Below are positions 16,566 to 23,810 of a DNA stretch of 64,000 nucleotides, in pieces; the stretch's first letter is position 1; each line of letters opens with the position of its first letter. Under the pieces are notes generated by a model. It was not told where the DNA came from and ran no database searches. It saw nothing but the letters and a program-made list of their open reading frames with translations. Where the stretch lies: positions 806,001 through 870,000 of the forward strand of contig NZ_WOFU01000001.1 in the NCBI RefSeq assembly GCF_016879755.1, read 5' to 3'. A program made the position numbers and the translations under genes. The DNA comes from Bacillus sp. B15-48. Lineage in GTDB: Bacteria > Bacillota > Bacilli > Bacillales > Cytobacillaceae.

Positions 16566-16668
16566 AAGGTGTAATTAAACCCACTCTACAGCAGGGGGAG
16601 AATCCGTGGAACATCCTGTGAAACAAGATTTTTCGGGGCGTCACTGTGACGCTCTTTGTGACGCTCTT
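16566..16668 (+). repeat. 45-bp element with left extension, full copy 7, with a 12-bp duplication
   Basis: The left extension at 16566-16605 precedes the intact 45 bp at 16606-16650. The right end is duplicated as two 12-bp units TGTGACGCTCTT (16645-16668). At the other copy of this locus (55897-55941) the flank is present once. With the short AT-rich leader this covers 16420-16726. Confidence 0.9.
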
Positions 16669-16726
16669 TGTATACCCTTGCAAATATAAATGAAAACCTT
16701 CATATTTATAGAGAAGGAGGTTCGAT

Positions 16727-17434
16727 ATGCGAAGCGATATACAACCAAATGAACTAGCTTTTTCTACAAAGGAAGTAGCAGAAGAAGTAGGGATTGCAAC
16801 TCCCACTGTCCGGAAATATAGCCAAATCCTAGAACGGAATGGATATGAGTTTTTAAAAGATGGTGATCGACGTATCTTTGTTCAATCAGACATCGTAGCG
16901 CTTAAAGCGTTACGCGATACGGGCAAGCCATTAGACGATACAGCCAAAGACCTTGTACATCAACAAAAAGAAAGATTAGAAGAATCTAATGAAATAGAGA
17001 TAGCGCTACCCAATACATATGAAAATTTACCAGAAGACTCTAATCAATTAAAAGAATTCTTAAAGTTTTTAGCCAATGAACTCGCCGCTACACGAGAAAT
17101 GAATGACAGATTGACAAACGATATGTCCCAGCTTAAAACAACCGTCTCCCGACTCCAGCAAGATCATCACGTTATAAGTTCCACTATTGGGAACTCAACC
17201 CAAAAAACGAATGCTAAAATTGAAAAATTTGCAGAACAACAAAATAACAATTATGAAACATTACTGCAATTAGAAAAACAAAAAAGTGAACTCTTACAAA
17301 AGGAAATCCAAGATATGCGGAACGAACAGAAAAAAGAATGGGGTTTACAAAATGATTTTAATAAACGATTTGAAGAAGCGATACAAAAGCCTAAAGTAAA
17401 GAAGGGATGGTTATTCTCCATATTTCGCAAATAA
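16727..17434 (+). CDS. MerR-like helix-turn-helix coiled-coil protein, copy 1
   Basis: In this 235-aa protein residues about 10-75 form a MerR/RacA-like DNA-binding helix-turn-helix (FSTKEVAEEVGIATPTVRKY, then DGDRRIFVQSDIVALKALRD). A long polar coiled coil follows (about 95-205), and the tail is short and basic-aromatic (VKKGWLFSIFRK), like the DUF3967 end seen in Bacillus proteins. This layout suits a DNA-binding protein that oligomerises and possibly touches the membrane through its tail. The start is at ATG 16727 after AAGGAGG. A copy at 56006 is almost identical, differing only near the C-terminus (WLFSIF versus WFFSLF). The target DNA is unknown. Confidence 0.8.
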   Translation: MRSDIQPNELAFSTKEVAEEVGIATPTVRKYSQILERNGYEFLKDGDRRIFVQSDIVALKALRDTGKPLDDTAKDLVHQQKERLEESNEIEIALPNTYENLPEDSNQLKEFLKFLANELAATREMNDRLTNDMSQLKTTVSRLQQDHHVISSTIGNSTQKTNAKIEKFAEQQNNNYETLLQLEKQKSELLQKEIQDMRNEQKKEWGLQNDFNKRFEEAIQKPKVKKGWLFSIFRK

Positions 17435-17487
17435 AGTCGATGCAGCAAACGAAAATCGTAGTTAAAATAACATTGATTCGTAACAGA

Positions 17488-17512
17488 GGGGGGCGTGTCA
17501 CCCCCATTTTTT
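17488..17512 (+). terminator. Terminator of the helix-turn-helix gene
   Basis: GGGGGG, a 7-base loop, CCCCC, then TTTTTT. The same 3' region recurs at 56767-56788 and, as an isolated fragment, at 27386-27408. Confidence 0.85.
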
Positions 17513-17542
17513 GATTCGTATCGCTAAGCGATATAACCTGAA

Positions 17543-17571
17543 TGAAACACGGGGACGGTTCTGCCGTTTCT
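17543..17571. repeat. REP-like repeat inserted between gene and pseudogene
   Basis: TGAAACACGGGGACGGTTC plus TGCCGTTTC. The equivalent position in the second locus copy (about 56820-56840) lacks it, so insertion or replacement came after the duplication. Confidence 0.75.
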
Positions 17572-17604
17572 CATCCCTTCAAATGTAAGAAAGAAGGTTC
17601 TGAA

Positions 17605-17860
17605 ATGCGTTATGATATCTTTTGGAATAAACACGTCTTCTCTTCCAAGGAGTGAAGATACAGGAATAAACGTTCGATGTTGTAGCCAGATTTCAGAGCG
17701 ATGGATAGAGGTTTTGAAAGTTAGTAATTGACCTATCACTGTTCGCTCAAACATCGGAACACTTATAGCGTTACGCGATACGGACAAGTCATTAGGCGAT
17801 ACAGTTAAAAACTTTTTGCAAGGCAAAAGTAAGATTAGAAGAGTCCACAGAAACTGACCC
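17605..17860 (+). pseudogene. Decayed tandem paralogue of the helix-turn-helix gene, copy 1
   Basis: Aligned by eye with 16727-17010, this stretch keeps the ATGCG start, the -AAGGTTC- leader, and GCGTTACGCGATACGGACAAG followed by GGCGATACAG, with many substitutions, small gaps and early stops in all frames. It stands for the first 90 or so codons of a second family member that has lost function. The same relic is at 56866-57120. The rest of 17861-18047 is AT-rich with no gene. Confidence 0.75.
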
Positions 17861-18047
17861 AATATAGAAAATTGCCCCTTACGACTCTATTCCCTATTTT
17901 TTATCACATCAACGGGTAAATTAGAGTCAAATGCATTTATACTTAAATTCCTTTTTTCGATTATTAACACTAAATATTTTCAAATCCCAACAAAAATTCC
18001 CGGGAAATATCTACAAATTATGAGCAGATATCGACAATGAATTGAGA

Positions 18048-18104
18048 GCAAGGCCAGTGGTCAGACCCCAATGGAGTGAAACGGCAGAACCGTCCCGGTG
18101 TTTC
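18048..18104 (+). repeat. 57-bp direct repeat, left of yitT copy 1
   Basis: This stretch, from GCAAGGCCAGTGG to CGGTGTTTC, combines a GTCAGACCCC fragment with a GAAACGGCAGAACCGT REP unit. It is identical to 19226-19282 on the other side of the yitT-like gene. Confidence 0.9.
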
Positions 18105-18174
18105 TTGATATTATTGTCGAAAATATTATACTAGAATGTAGCTTTTACATAACTTCAACATAGGTAGGTCATTT

Positions 18175-19014
18175 ATGAGAAAAATTGCAATTGAAATTTC
18201 CCTTGTCATCATTGGGTCAGTGATTTTTGCGCTATCAATCAACTTATTTGTCATTCCTAATGATCTAGGGGAGGGCGGCGTAACAGGTATTACGATCATC
18301 CTCTATTATCTGTTTGGCTGGGCACCGAGTATCACCAGTTTAATTTTAAACGGGATTATCATTTTGATAGGTTATAAGTTTTTGAATAAAACGACGACCA
18401 TTTACACAATTATTGCGACGGTTAGCTTGTCCGTTGCCTTAGGCTTGACTAAGGGCTGGTCCATCCAATCGGATGAAGTCCTGTTAAATAGTATTTTTGC
18501 CGGAGTTCTTACTGGATTGGGATTGGGGTTGATTATTCGTGCTGGTGGGACAAGCGCCGGTACGACGATCCTAGCTAAAATTACGCATAAATACCTTCGT
18601 TGGAATATAAGTTATGCATTGTTATTTTTCGACCTTATTGTTGTCTTTGCCTCTTGGTTTATCATAGGCACAGAAGGTTTAATGCTAACGATTTTAATGC
18701 TCTATATTACCACGAAAGTGATGGATTATATTATAGAAGGTTTGTCTTCAAAACGGGCGATTACGATTGTATCGAATAATTATGAGGAAATTGCCTGTAA
18801 AGTGAACGAAGTGATGGGACGGGGAGTAACGGTCTTATCAGGCTATGGTTTCTATTCGAAACAAAAGAAAGACATCCTGTACATCATTATCAGCAAACAA
18901 GAAATTACTCGTCTGAGAAAAATCATTATAGAAATTGATCCAAACGCCTTCATTACTGTCCAGGATGTGAGGGATGTCTTTGGCGAAGGCTTTGTGAAAA
19001 TGAGTGATAACTAA
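18175..19014 (+). CDS. YitT-family membrane protein, copy 1
   Basis: The 279-aa protein has five to six hydrophobic helices in residues 1-190 (DUF161 part, with NDLGEGGVTGITIILYYLFG and RAGGTSAGTTILAKI). A soluble C-terminal DUF2179 domain (about 200-275) follows, including RGVTVLSGYGFYSKQKKDIL. YitT proteins are common in bacilli and their function is poorly known. Copy 2 at 35147 differs at only four residues, all within ten residues of either end (9, 10, 274, 277). The start is preceded by TAGGTAGGTC. It lies between 57-bp direct repeats. Confidence 0.9.
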   Translation: MRKIAIEISLVIIGSVIFALSINLFVIPNDLGEGGVTGITIILYYLFGWAPSITSLILNGIIILIGYKFLNKTTTIYTIIATVSLSVALGLTKGWSIQSDEVLLNSIFAGVLTGLGLGLIIRAGGTSAGTTILAKITHKYLRWNISYALLFFDLIVVFASWFIIGTEGLMLTILMLYITTKVMDYIIEGLSSKRAITIVSNNYEEIACKVNEVMGRGVTVLSGYGFYSKQKKDILYIIISKQEITRLRKIIIEIDPNAFITVQDVRDVFGEGFVKMSDN

Positions 19015-19116
19015 AACCGATGCCATTGATGACATTGGGTCAGACCCCACTGGCCTCCCACTGGTCTTAGGTTCGTGGTAAATTAAAGTCGGCAAGTTAA
19101 ATTGTTAAAAATTAGT

Positions 19117-19156
19117 GAAACGGCAGAACCGTTCCGGTGTTTCACCGGTGTTTCAC
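19117..19156. repeat. REP-like repeat with duplicated end
   Basis: GAAACGGCAGAACCGTTCC then GGTGTTTCAC repeated twice. It sits between yitT copy 1 and its terminator. Confidence 0.7.
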
Positions 19157-19161
19157 ACAAA

Positions 19162-19214
19162 AGAAGTAATTACCCAACTCTTTGGTCGGAGCGGTGGGCG
19201 ATTACTTCTTTTTT
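19162..19214 (+). terminator. Terminator downstream of yitT copy 1
   Basis: AGAAGTAATTACCCA pairs with TGGGCGATTACTTCT (two mismatches), then TTTTTTCT. It is the likely transcript end for the yitT-like gene. Confidence 0.65.
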
Positions 19215-19225
19215 CTATTGGTGAT

Positions 19226-19282
19226 GCAAGGCCAGTGGTCAGACCCCAATGGAGTGAAACGGCAGAACCGTCCCGGTGTTTC
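19226..19282 (+). repeat. 57-bp direct repeat, right of yitT copy 1
   Basis: Identical to 18048-18104. Its last two bases overlap the stop codon of the minus-strand RpiR gene (19281-19283), so a REP unit ends this gene too. Confidence 0.9.
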
Positions 19283-20132
19283 ACCCCTCTGACCAGACTC
19301 CTTTTAAGGATTTTAGGGTTTTTTCACGTATTTGGATTCGGTTGATATAGTCTTTTGCTACGAGTTCTGTGTAAATTAGGTCAAAGTACAGGAAGAGTGG
19401 TAAGGTTGGTGAGATGTTCTGGGCCATATGCATACTATTTTTGCTCATGACTAATAGGGGTAAATCTGCTAACTGGGAGAGTTCCGATGCTTTTTCACTG
19501 GTGATTGCTAAAATGGTTGCGCCTTGTTGCTTGGCGATTTTAACCGCATCGATGACTTCTTTTGTTTTTCCCGAAACCGAAATTCCAATCACTAAACTGT
19601 CTTCCGTCGTTAATGCTGCGTCCATTACCGCTTGATGTGGATCGGTAATCGACTCCACATTGACACCCACTCGAAAAAACTTCCATTTAAACTCTTGTGC
19701 CGCAATCCCAGAGTTGCCTATTCCATAAACATGAACCTTCTTAGCCTGATTTAAAAGCGCAACGGCTTGTTGAATATCCCGATACGTGATTTTTCGAAAG
19801 GTCGTTTCAATGATCTCTAAATGGTTTTGATAAAGGTTAGAAAAGTAATCAATTTCCTTGATGTCACTCGTCGTAGTCGGTTTGTTTCGCAAGTCAATAT
19901 ACCGTTTTAATTCGTGCCTAAATTCATTAAATCCTGAAAACGAAATTTTTTGGCAGAAACGAGTAATTGTGGCTGGCGAAACATGAATTTTTTTGGCAAT
20001 TTGACTAATTGATAATTGGCTGACTTCATCTGAATTGGCTATAATATATTTTGCTAGCTCTGCCTCAGAACTAGTAAATTTCTCCATACTACATACGATT
20101 CCATGGATCAGATTCTCACCGAGATATTCCAT
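19281..20132 (-). CDS. RpiR-family transcriptional regulator
   Basis: The 283-aa protein has an N-terminal RpiR helix-turn-helix (about 1-75, with LSISQIAKKIHVSPATITRFCQ). A SIS sugar-phosphate-binding domain follows (about 120-260, with KVHVYGIGNSGIAAQEF and VIGISVSGKTKEVIDAV). It lies downstream of nanE on the same strand but past a terminator, so it probably has its own promoter. Its effector is inferred to be an amino-sugar phosphate such as ManNAc-6-P or GlcNAc-6-P. The stop codon falls in a REP repeat. Confidence 0.9.
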   Translation of the reverse strand: MEYLGENLIHGIVCSMEKFTSSEAELAKYIIANSDEVSQLSISQIAKKIHVSPATITRFCQKISFSGFNEFRHELKRYIDLRNKPTTTSDIKEIDYFSNLYQNHLEIIETTFRKITYRDIQQAVALLNQAKKVHVYGIGNSGIAAQEFKWKFFRVGVNVESITDPHQAVMDAALTTEDSLVIGISVSGKTKEVIDAVKIAKQQGATILAITSEKASELSQLADLPLLVMSKNSMHMAQNISPTLPLFLYFDLIYTELVAKDYINRIQIREKTLKSLKGVWSEG

Positions 20133-20153
20133 ATTTTGCTCCTCTTTTAGAAT

Positions 20154-20222
20154 AATTCACTCGTTCATTATACTCGAAATTCATATGTTCATTGTACCAA
20201 AAATTCATATGTTCATTGTACC
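20154..20222 (-). promoter_or_regulatory. Three direct repeats in the RpiR gene promoter region
   Basis: AAATTCATATGTTCATTGTACC occurs at 20177-20198 and 20201-20222, and a weaker form (ATTCACTCGTTCATTATACT) at 20154-20173, with a period of about 24 bp. Read on the minus strand each unit contains TACAAT or TATAAT. They are either tandem -10 boxes or repeated binding sites for RpiR autoregulation. Confidence 0.5.
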
Positions 20223-20347
20223 TGATAATCCATTCGTCAATTATACACGTCGATACCACTATTCTTCATTAAAAAGGGCAAAAATATAACAACTGCAGCC
20301 AATGAAGCACTAACTAAACAGACCCCATCTGTTTTTTGCACAAAAAA

Positions 20348-20372
20348 TAACCCAAGCAAACCGCCTGGGTTA
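20348..20372 (-). terminator. Terminator of the PTS-nanE operon
   Basis: TAACCCA and TGGGTTA plus GC-rich inner bases, followed on the minus strand by TTTTTTG. It lies 67 bp past the nanE stop. The rest of 20133-20438 holds the RpiR promoter repeats. Confidence 0.75.
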
Positions 20373-20438
20373 AAAAGTTCCGTCGGCATTAATCTAGCTT
20401 GACGAGGATAATGCCCCTCGCGAAGCCTTTAATCCCCC

Positions 20439-21137
20439 TTAATCTTGCAATGCCTCAACAAATTTTTTCGTGATCAGCTGTGGTCTTGTAATCGCGCCAC
20501 CTACAACGACCGCATGAACATTATAATCTAGTACGGACCGTGCGATTGCTGGCGTCGCAACATTTCCTTCTGCCAAAACCTTTGCTTTAGTCACTTTTTC
20601 CACAATTTGTTTTATGACGTCATAATCATGATCATCAATTTTCAATCCATTTGTTTCCTCTGTATAGCCATACAACGTCGGCGCCACAATATCAAACCCT
20701 AACTCATCGGCAAACATCGCTTCTTCAACCGAAGAGACATCCGCCATCAACAAGACATCAGGATACTTGGATCTTACCTCTTTATAAAATGTCACTAAAT
20801 CACAGCCATCAGGTCGGAGTCGATTCGTCGCATCTGTGGCAATGATCTCGACACCCGTTTCTGCTAAGGCATCAATCTCTTTCATCGTAGGGGTAATAAA
20901 GACTGGATGGTCCCCGTACACTTGTTTAATGATGCCAATGACCGGCAGTTCTACTTGTTTTTTGATTTCGACAATGTCCGAAACGGAGTTGGCACGAATG
21001 CCAACCGCTCCGCCCTCTTTTGCAGCTACTGCCATACGCCCCATAATGAAAGAACTGTGTAACGGTTCCCCTTCTAAAGCCTGGCAGGAAACAATTAATC
21101 CCTTTTCAATCTGTTCTAACACTTGATGCATATCCAA
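20439..21137 (-). CDS. nanE: N-acetylmannosamine-6-phosphate 2-epimerase
   Basis: NanE converts ManNAc-6-P to GlcNAc-6-P in the cytosol. The 232-aa TIM-barrel protein has KGLIVSCQALEGEPLHSS at the N-terminus, VGIRANSVSDI, the catalytic lysine segment PVIGIIKQVYGD, GVEIIATDATNRLRPDG and AEGNVATP near the end. It lies 28 bp downstream of the PTS permease gene, in the same operon. No nanA or nanK is present, so the likely source of ManNAc-6-P is ManNAc taken up by this PTS rather than sialic acid. The product feeds NagA and NagB encoded nearby. Confidence 0.95.
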   Translation of the reverse strand: MDMHQVLEQIEKGLIVSCQALEGEPLHSSFIMGRMAVAAKEGGAVGIRANSVSDIVEIKKQVELPVIGIIKQVYGDHPVFITPTMKEIDALAETGVEIIATDATNRLRPDGCDLVTFYKEVRSKYPDVLLMADVSSVEEAMFADELGFDIVAPTLYGYTEETNGLKIDDHDYDVIKQIVEKVTKAKVLAEGNVATPAIARSVLDYNVHAVVVGGAITRPQLITKKFVEALQD

Positions 21138-21165
21138 ACACGTCCTTACTATGAAATCTTATTTA

Positions 21166-22704
21166 TCACTCACCTAAATACTCTTCCACTTCGTTTTTCA
21201 CAATCGTCACTTGAGGTCCGTAAATTATTTGAACACCCGTTCCTTTTTTAACAATCCCTTTGGATCCCGTCTGTTTGATGACTTCGTCTTGAACCAATGA
21301 TTCATCTTTAATCGTGACCCGAAGTCGCGTTGCACAACAATCAACAATCTCAATATTATTCGCGCCGCCTAATCCTTCAACAATTGTTTTCGCACGGTCT
21401 GTCGCAGAAACTTGCTCTGCTACGGTGTCTTCCTTATCTTCACGGCCAAGAACCTTGAAGTTCTTTTTACGAATTAAGAATTTAAAGGTAAAATAGTACA
21501 AGAAGAACCATGGAATCCCGACAACCAATACATATATCCAGTTCGTTTTATCAACACCTTGAAGAACTCCAAATAGAATAAAATCAATAAATCCACCTGA
21601 GAATGTTTGTCCAACAGTAATATTGAAGATGTCAGCCATCATAAACGCAAATCCATCAAAGATTGCGTGAACTAAATACAGAAGTGGCGCAACGAATAAG
21701 AAACTAAATTCAAGCGGTTCAGTAATCCCTGTTAAGAAGGAAGTTAATGCTGCTGATAACAGAATTCCCGCAACCACTTTTCGGTTTTCCTTTTTGGCAC
21801 AATGATAAATCGCTAATGCCGCACCCGGCAAACCGAACATCATCGTAATAAACCGACCAGACATAAATCGTGATACACCTTCGTAATATTGCTCGGTGGA
21901 CGGATCAGCCAACTGCGCAAAGAAAATATTTTGCGTACCGCTGATTAATCTGTCGCCAATTTCCATCGTACCCCCAAGAGCCGTTTGCCAAAATGGAAGG
22001 TAGAAAATATGATGTAAACCAAGCGGCCCAAGCATCCGTAAAATAAACCCATACAACAGCGTACCAATTTCTCCTGTGCCTGTCACAAGCGCGCCCAACA
22101 GATTAATAAATTGTTGGAAATAAGGCCAAATGACAAAGAGCGCTGCTCCGACAAAGATCGCAGTAAACGAAACAACGATCGGAATAAAACGAGATCCTCC
22201 AAAGAAACCTAACACTTGTGGCAACTCAATTTTATTGTATTTATTGTGTAAAGCAGCGGCAACAATCCCGATGATAATCCCGCCAAATACACCCGTTTCC
22301 AATGTCTGAATCCCAACGGCCATTCCCTGACCTACTCCAGCTAAATTCTCTTCAGCCAGCTCCCCTGAAATCGCAAGCAGGGCACCGATGGCACTATTCA
22401 TAACAAAATAACCGATCATCGCAGCTAATCCAGCCGTCCCTTTATCAGAACGAGCTAAACCAACCGCAACACCCACCGCAAAGATAATTGGCAAGTTTGC
22501 AAACACGATACTACCGGCAGCACTCATAATTGTAAAAATAGCTTGCAGCCAAGCGATATCTAAAAACGGGTAAGCTGATACCGTATTCGGGTTGGACAGC
22601 GCTCCACCAATCCCTAATAACAAACCAGCCGCCGGTAAAACCGCAATTGGAAGCATAAACGATTTACCAAATTGCTGAGCTTTTTCAAAAGCTTTCTTCA
22701 TCAA
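21166..22704 (-). CDS. PTS EIICB component, glucose/N-acetylglucosamine family
   Basis: This 512-aa permease has an EIIC membrane domain (about 1-390; LPIAVLPAAGLLLGIGGAL, PLGLHHIFYLPFW, GITEPLEFSFLFVAP) and a C-terminal EIIB domain. The phosphocysteine is Cys457 in VDCCATRLRV. It has no EIIA domain; the free EIIA protein encoded at 23054 can supply phosphate. The operon context with nanE, and the nag genes across the intergenic region, suggests GlcNAc and/or ManNAc as substrate. Two cre-like sites lie upstream. Confidence 0.93.
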   Translation of the reverse strand: MMKKAFEKAQQFGKSFMLPIAVLPAAGLLLGIGGALSNPNTVSAYPFLDIAWLQAIFTIMSAAGSIVFANLPIIFAVGVAVGLARSDKGTAGLAAMIGYFVMNSAIGALLAISGELAEENLAGVGQGMAVGIQTLETGVFGGIIIGIVAAALHNKYNKIELPQVLGFFGGSRFIPIVVSFTAIFVGAALFVIWPYFQQFINLLGALVTGTGEIGTLLYGFILRMLGPLGLHHIFYLPFWQTALGGTMEIGDRLISGTQNIFFAQLADPSTEQYYEGVSRFMSGRFITMMFGLPGAALAIYHCAKKENRKVVAGILLSAALTSFLTGITEPLEFSFLFVAPLLYLVHAIFDGFAFMMADIFNITVGQTFSGGFIDFILFGVLQGVDKTNWIYVLVVGIPWFFLYYFTFKFLIRKKNFKVLGREDKEDTVAEQVSATDRAKTIVEGLGGANNIEIVDCCATRLRVTIKDESLVQDEVIKQTGSKGIVKKGTGVQIIYGPQVTIVKNEVEEYLGE

Positions 22705-22802
22705 ATATTACCTCCCTTATGTTCTCTCTAAAGTGGTATGAGTAAGCTCACTTAAACCTACACTCGTATCATATAGCCCACTCAGTCGATATTCAATGGA
22801 GT

Positions 22803-22816
22803 TGCAACCGGTTTCA
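22803..22816. promoter_or_regulatory. cre-like site 1 (CcpA)
   Basis: TGCAACCGGTTTCA matches the 14-bp cre pattern TGWNANCGNTNWCA at all but one base. It is about 100 bp upstream of the PTS gene, consistent with glucose repression. Confidence 0.45.
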
Positions 22817-22844
22817 CCGGTTTTCATTATCCTACACTCAACAC

Positions 22845-22858
22845 TGAAAATGTTTTCA
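22845..22858. promoter_or_regulatory. cre-like site 2 (CcpA)
   Basis: TGAAAATGTTTTCA is a perfect palindrome apart from its TG centre and differs from the cre pattern at one base (T for the central C). Confidence 0.45.
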
Positions 22859-22874
22859 TTGCTCTGAAAGGAAC

Positions 22875-22990
22875 AAAAGCGGAAGCGCCTTGGTCAGCCC
22901 CGACAAGCGCTGGAAGGCCGTCTAATGAAGTCGTTCTTTGACTTCATTAGACAGACCGAAGCGACTCGAGGGGCTAGACGCTGGGGCTGT
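22875..22990. repeat. Common Bacillus intergenic repeat (AAAGCGGAAGCGCC type)
   Basis: It opens AAAAGCGGAAGCGCC and contains AGCCCCGACAAGCGCTGGA, then the 13-bp inverted repeat GTCTAATGAAGTC / GACTTCATTAGAC at 22920-22932 and 22940-22952, then GAAGCGACTCGAGGGGCTAG. This GC-rich hairpin repeat is widespread between Bacillus genes; its function is unknown. With the two cre sites and the EIIA terminator it fills 22705-23053. Confidence 0.75.
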
Positions 22991-23002
22991 AAACAATAAA
23001 AA

Positions 23003-23036
23003 AACTACTTGATGGAGAGATCCCCTACAAGTAGTT
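23003..23036 (-). terminator. Terminator of the EIIA gene
   Basis: AACTACTTG pairs with CAAGTAGTT. On the minus strand the stem is followed by seven T residues, just past the EIIA stop. Confidence 0.85.
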
Positions 23037-23053
23037 ACATTCACGCTGACAAG

Positions 23054-23539
23054 TTATTCAAAAGACAAGATGTCCTTTTCCCCTTGTGCTGTTTTCCCGA
23101 GCTTTTTCACACTCACCTTTGTCGAATCGGTAAAGACTACAGGAACAACAGAAGATGTCGCCGATTTCTTAATAAATTCTAAATCAAACTGCAAAAGTTC
23201 CTGTCCTTGCTTTATCTTCTCTCCGTCTGTAACAAGGGCAGTGAAACCTTCTCCATTTAACTGAACCGTATCAATGCCCACATGAATGAGAATTTCGTAT
23301 CCTTTCACAGATTTAATTCCGATGGCATGTTTTGATGGAAAAACATTAATGATTTCCCCATCTACAGGTGAAACCACTGAACCAGCCGACGGAATAATCG
23401 CAAATCCGTCACCCATCATTTTTTCAGAGAAAACAGGATCTTCTACTTCAGTAATCTCAATAATCTCACCTTCAATGGGCATAATAAACTCATCAACCGT
23501 TGTTGCCTTATTTTTATTTTTAAATAGACCAAACATCAA
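23054..23539 (-). CDS. PTS glucose-type EIIA protein
   Basis: This soluble 161-aa phosphocarrier passes phosphate from HPr to an EIIB domain. The active-site histidine is His86 in EILIHVGIDTVQLNGEGF, with the supporting His71 in SKHAIGIKSV, the same spacing as in the Crr protein. It serves the EIICB protein at 21166 and perhaps other EIIA-less permeases. It has its own promoter overlapped by a NagR operator (23651-23666) and its own terminator. Confidence 0.93.
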   Translation of the reverse strand: MMFGLFKNKNKATTVDEFIMPIEGEIIEITEVEDPVFSEKMMGDGFAIIPSAGSVVSPVDGEIINVFPSKHAIGIKSVKGYEILIHVGIDTVQLNGEGFTALVTDGEKIKQGQELLQFDLEFIKKSATSSVVPVVFTDSTKVSVKKLGKTAQGEKDILSFE

Positions 23540-23629
23540 TATCCTCTCCTTACATTCATTATTTTTACATTCCCCGTCATGCTACGCTTCCATTCATTTT
23601 TTAAAATTAATCTGATGTTACACTTAAAA

Positions 23630-23666
23630 AGCATATCATCCAACCACTACAGTTGTCTATACCAAT
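23630..23666 (-). promoter_or_regulatory. EIIA promoter with NagR (dre) operator
   Basis: On the minus strand TAGACA (23654-23659) and TATGCT (23630-23635) are 18 bp apart. The 16-bp operator at 23651-23666 reads ATTGGTATAGACAACT on that strand and overlaps the -35 box. It matches the GntR-family NagR/DasR site and differs from the nagA operator at one base. Confidence 0.75.
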
Positions 23667-23750
23667 AAGGAACGCAGTTATCCACTAGACTACGGTTAAT
23701 ATTACCATACACGAAGGCAATTCCAAGGTATCCTTACCACCACTTCATTA

Positions 23751-23786
23751 AGTGGTATAGACAACTATACCTTACTATGCTAAGAT
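23751..23786 (+). promoter_or_regulatory. nagA promoter with NagR (dre) operator
   Basis: AGTGGTATAGACAACT at 23751-23766 overlaps the -35 box TAGACA (23758-23763). A 17-bp spacer and TAAGAT (23781-23786) follow. It mirrors the EIIA promoter, so one repressor would control both arms. Confidence 0.78.
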
Positions 23787-23810
23787 AATGCCATCATTAG
23801 AAAGGGTTGA

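Noticed and set aside
16564-16806. Minus-strand open frames containing VTVTPRKILFHRMFH (also near 12221, 27941 and 55822)
   Set aside because: This peptide is the third-frame translation of the 45-bp element itself. It recurs wherever an element copy happens to lie in an open frame and has no start signals of its own.
17524-17862. 112-codon minus-strand frame (and 56871-57122)
   Set aside because: It is the antisense of the decayed helix-turn-helix paralogue and has no family resemblance.
22705-22740. AGTGGTAT half-site upstream of the PTS gene as a third NagR operator
   Set aside because: Only eight of sixteen bases match and the second half is unrelated, so it is not supported as an operator.
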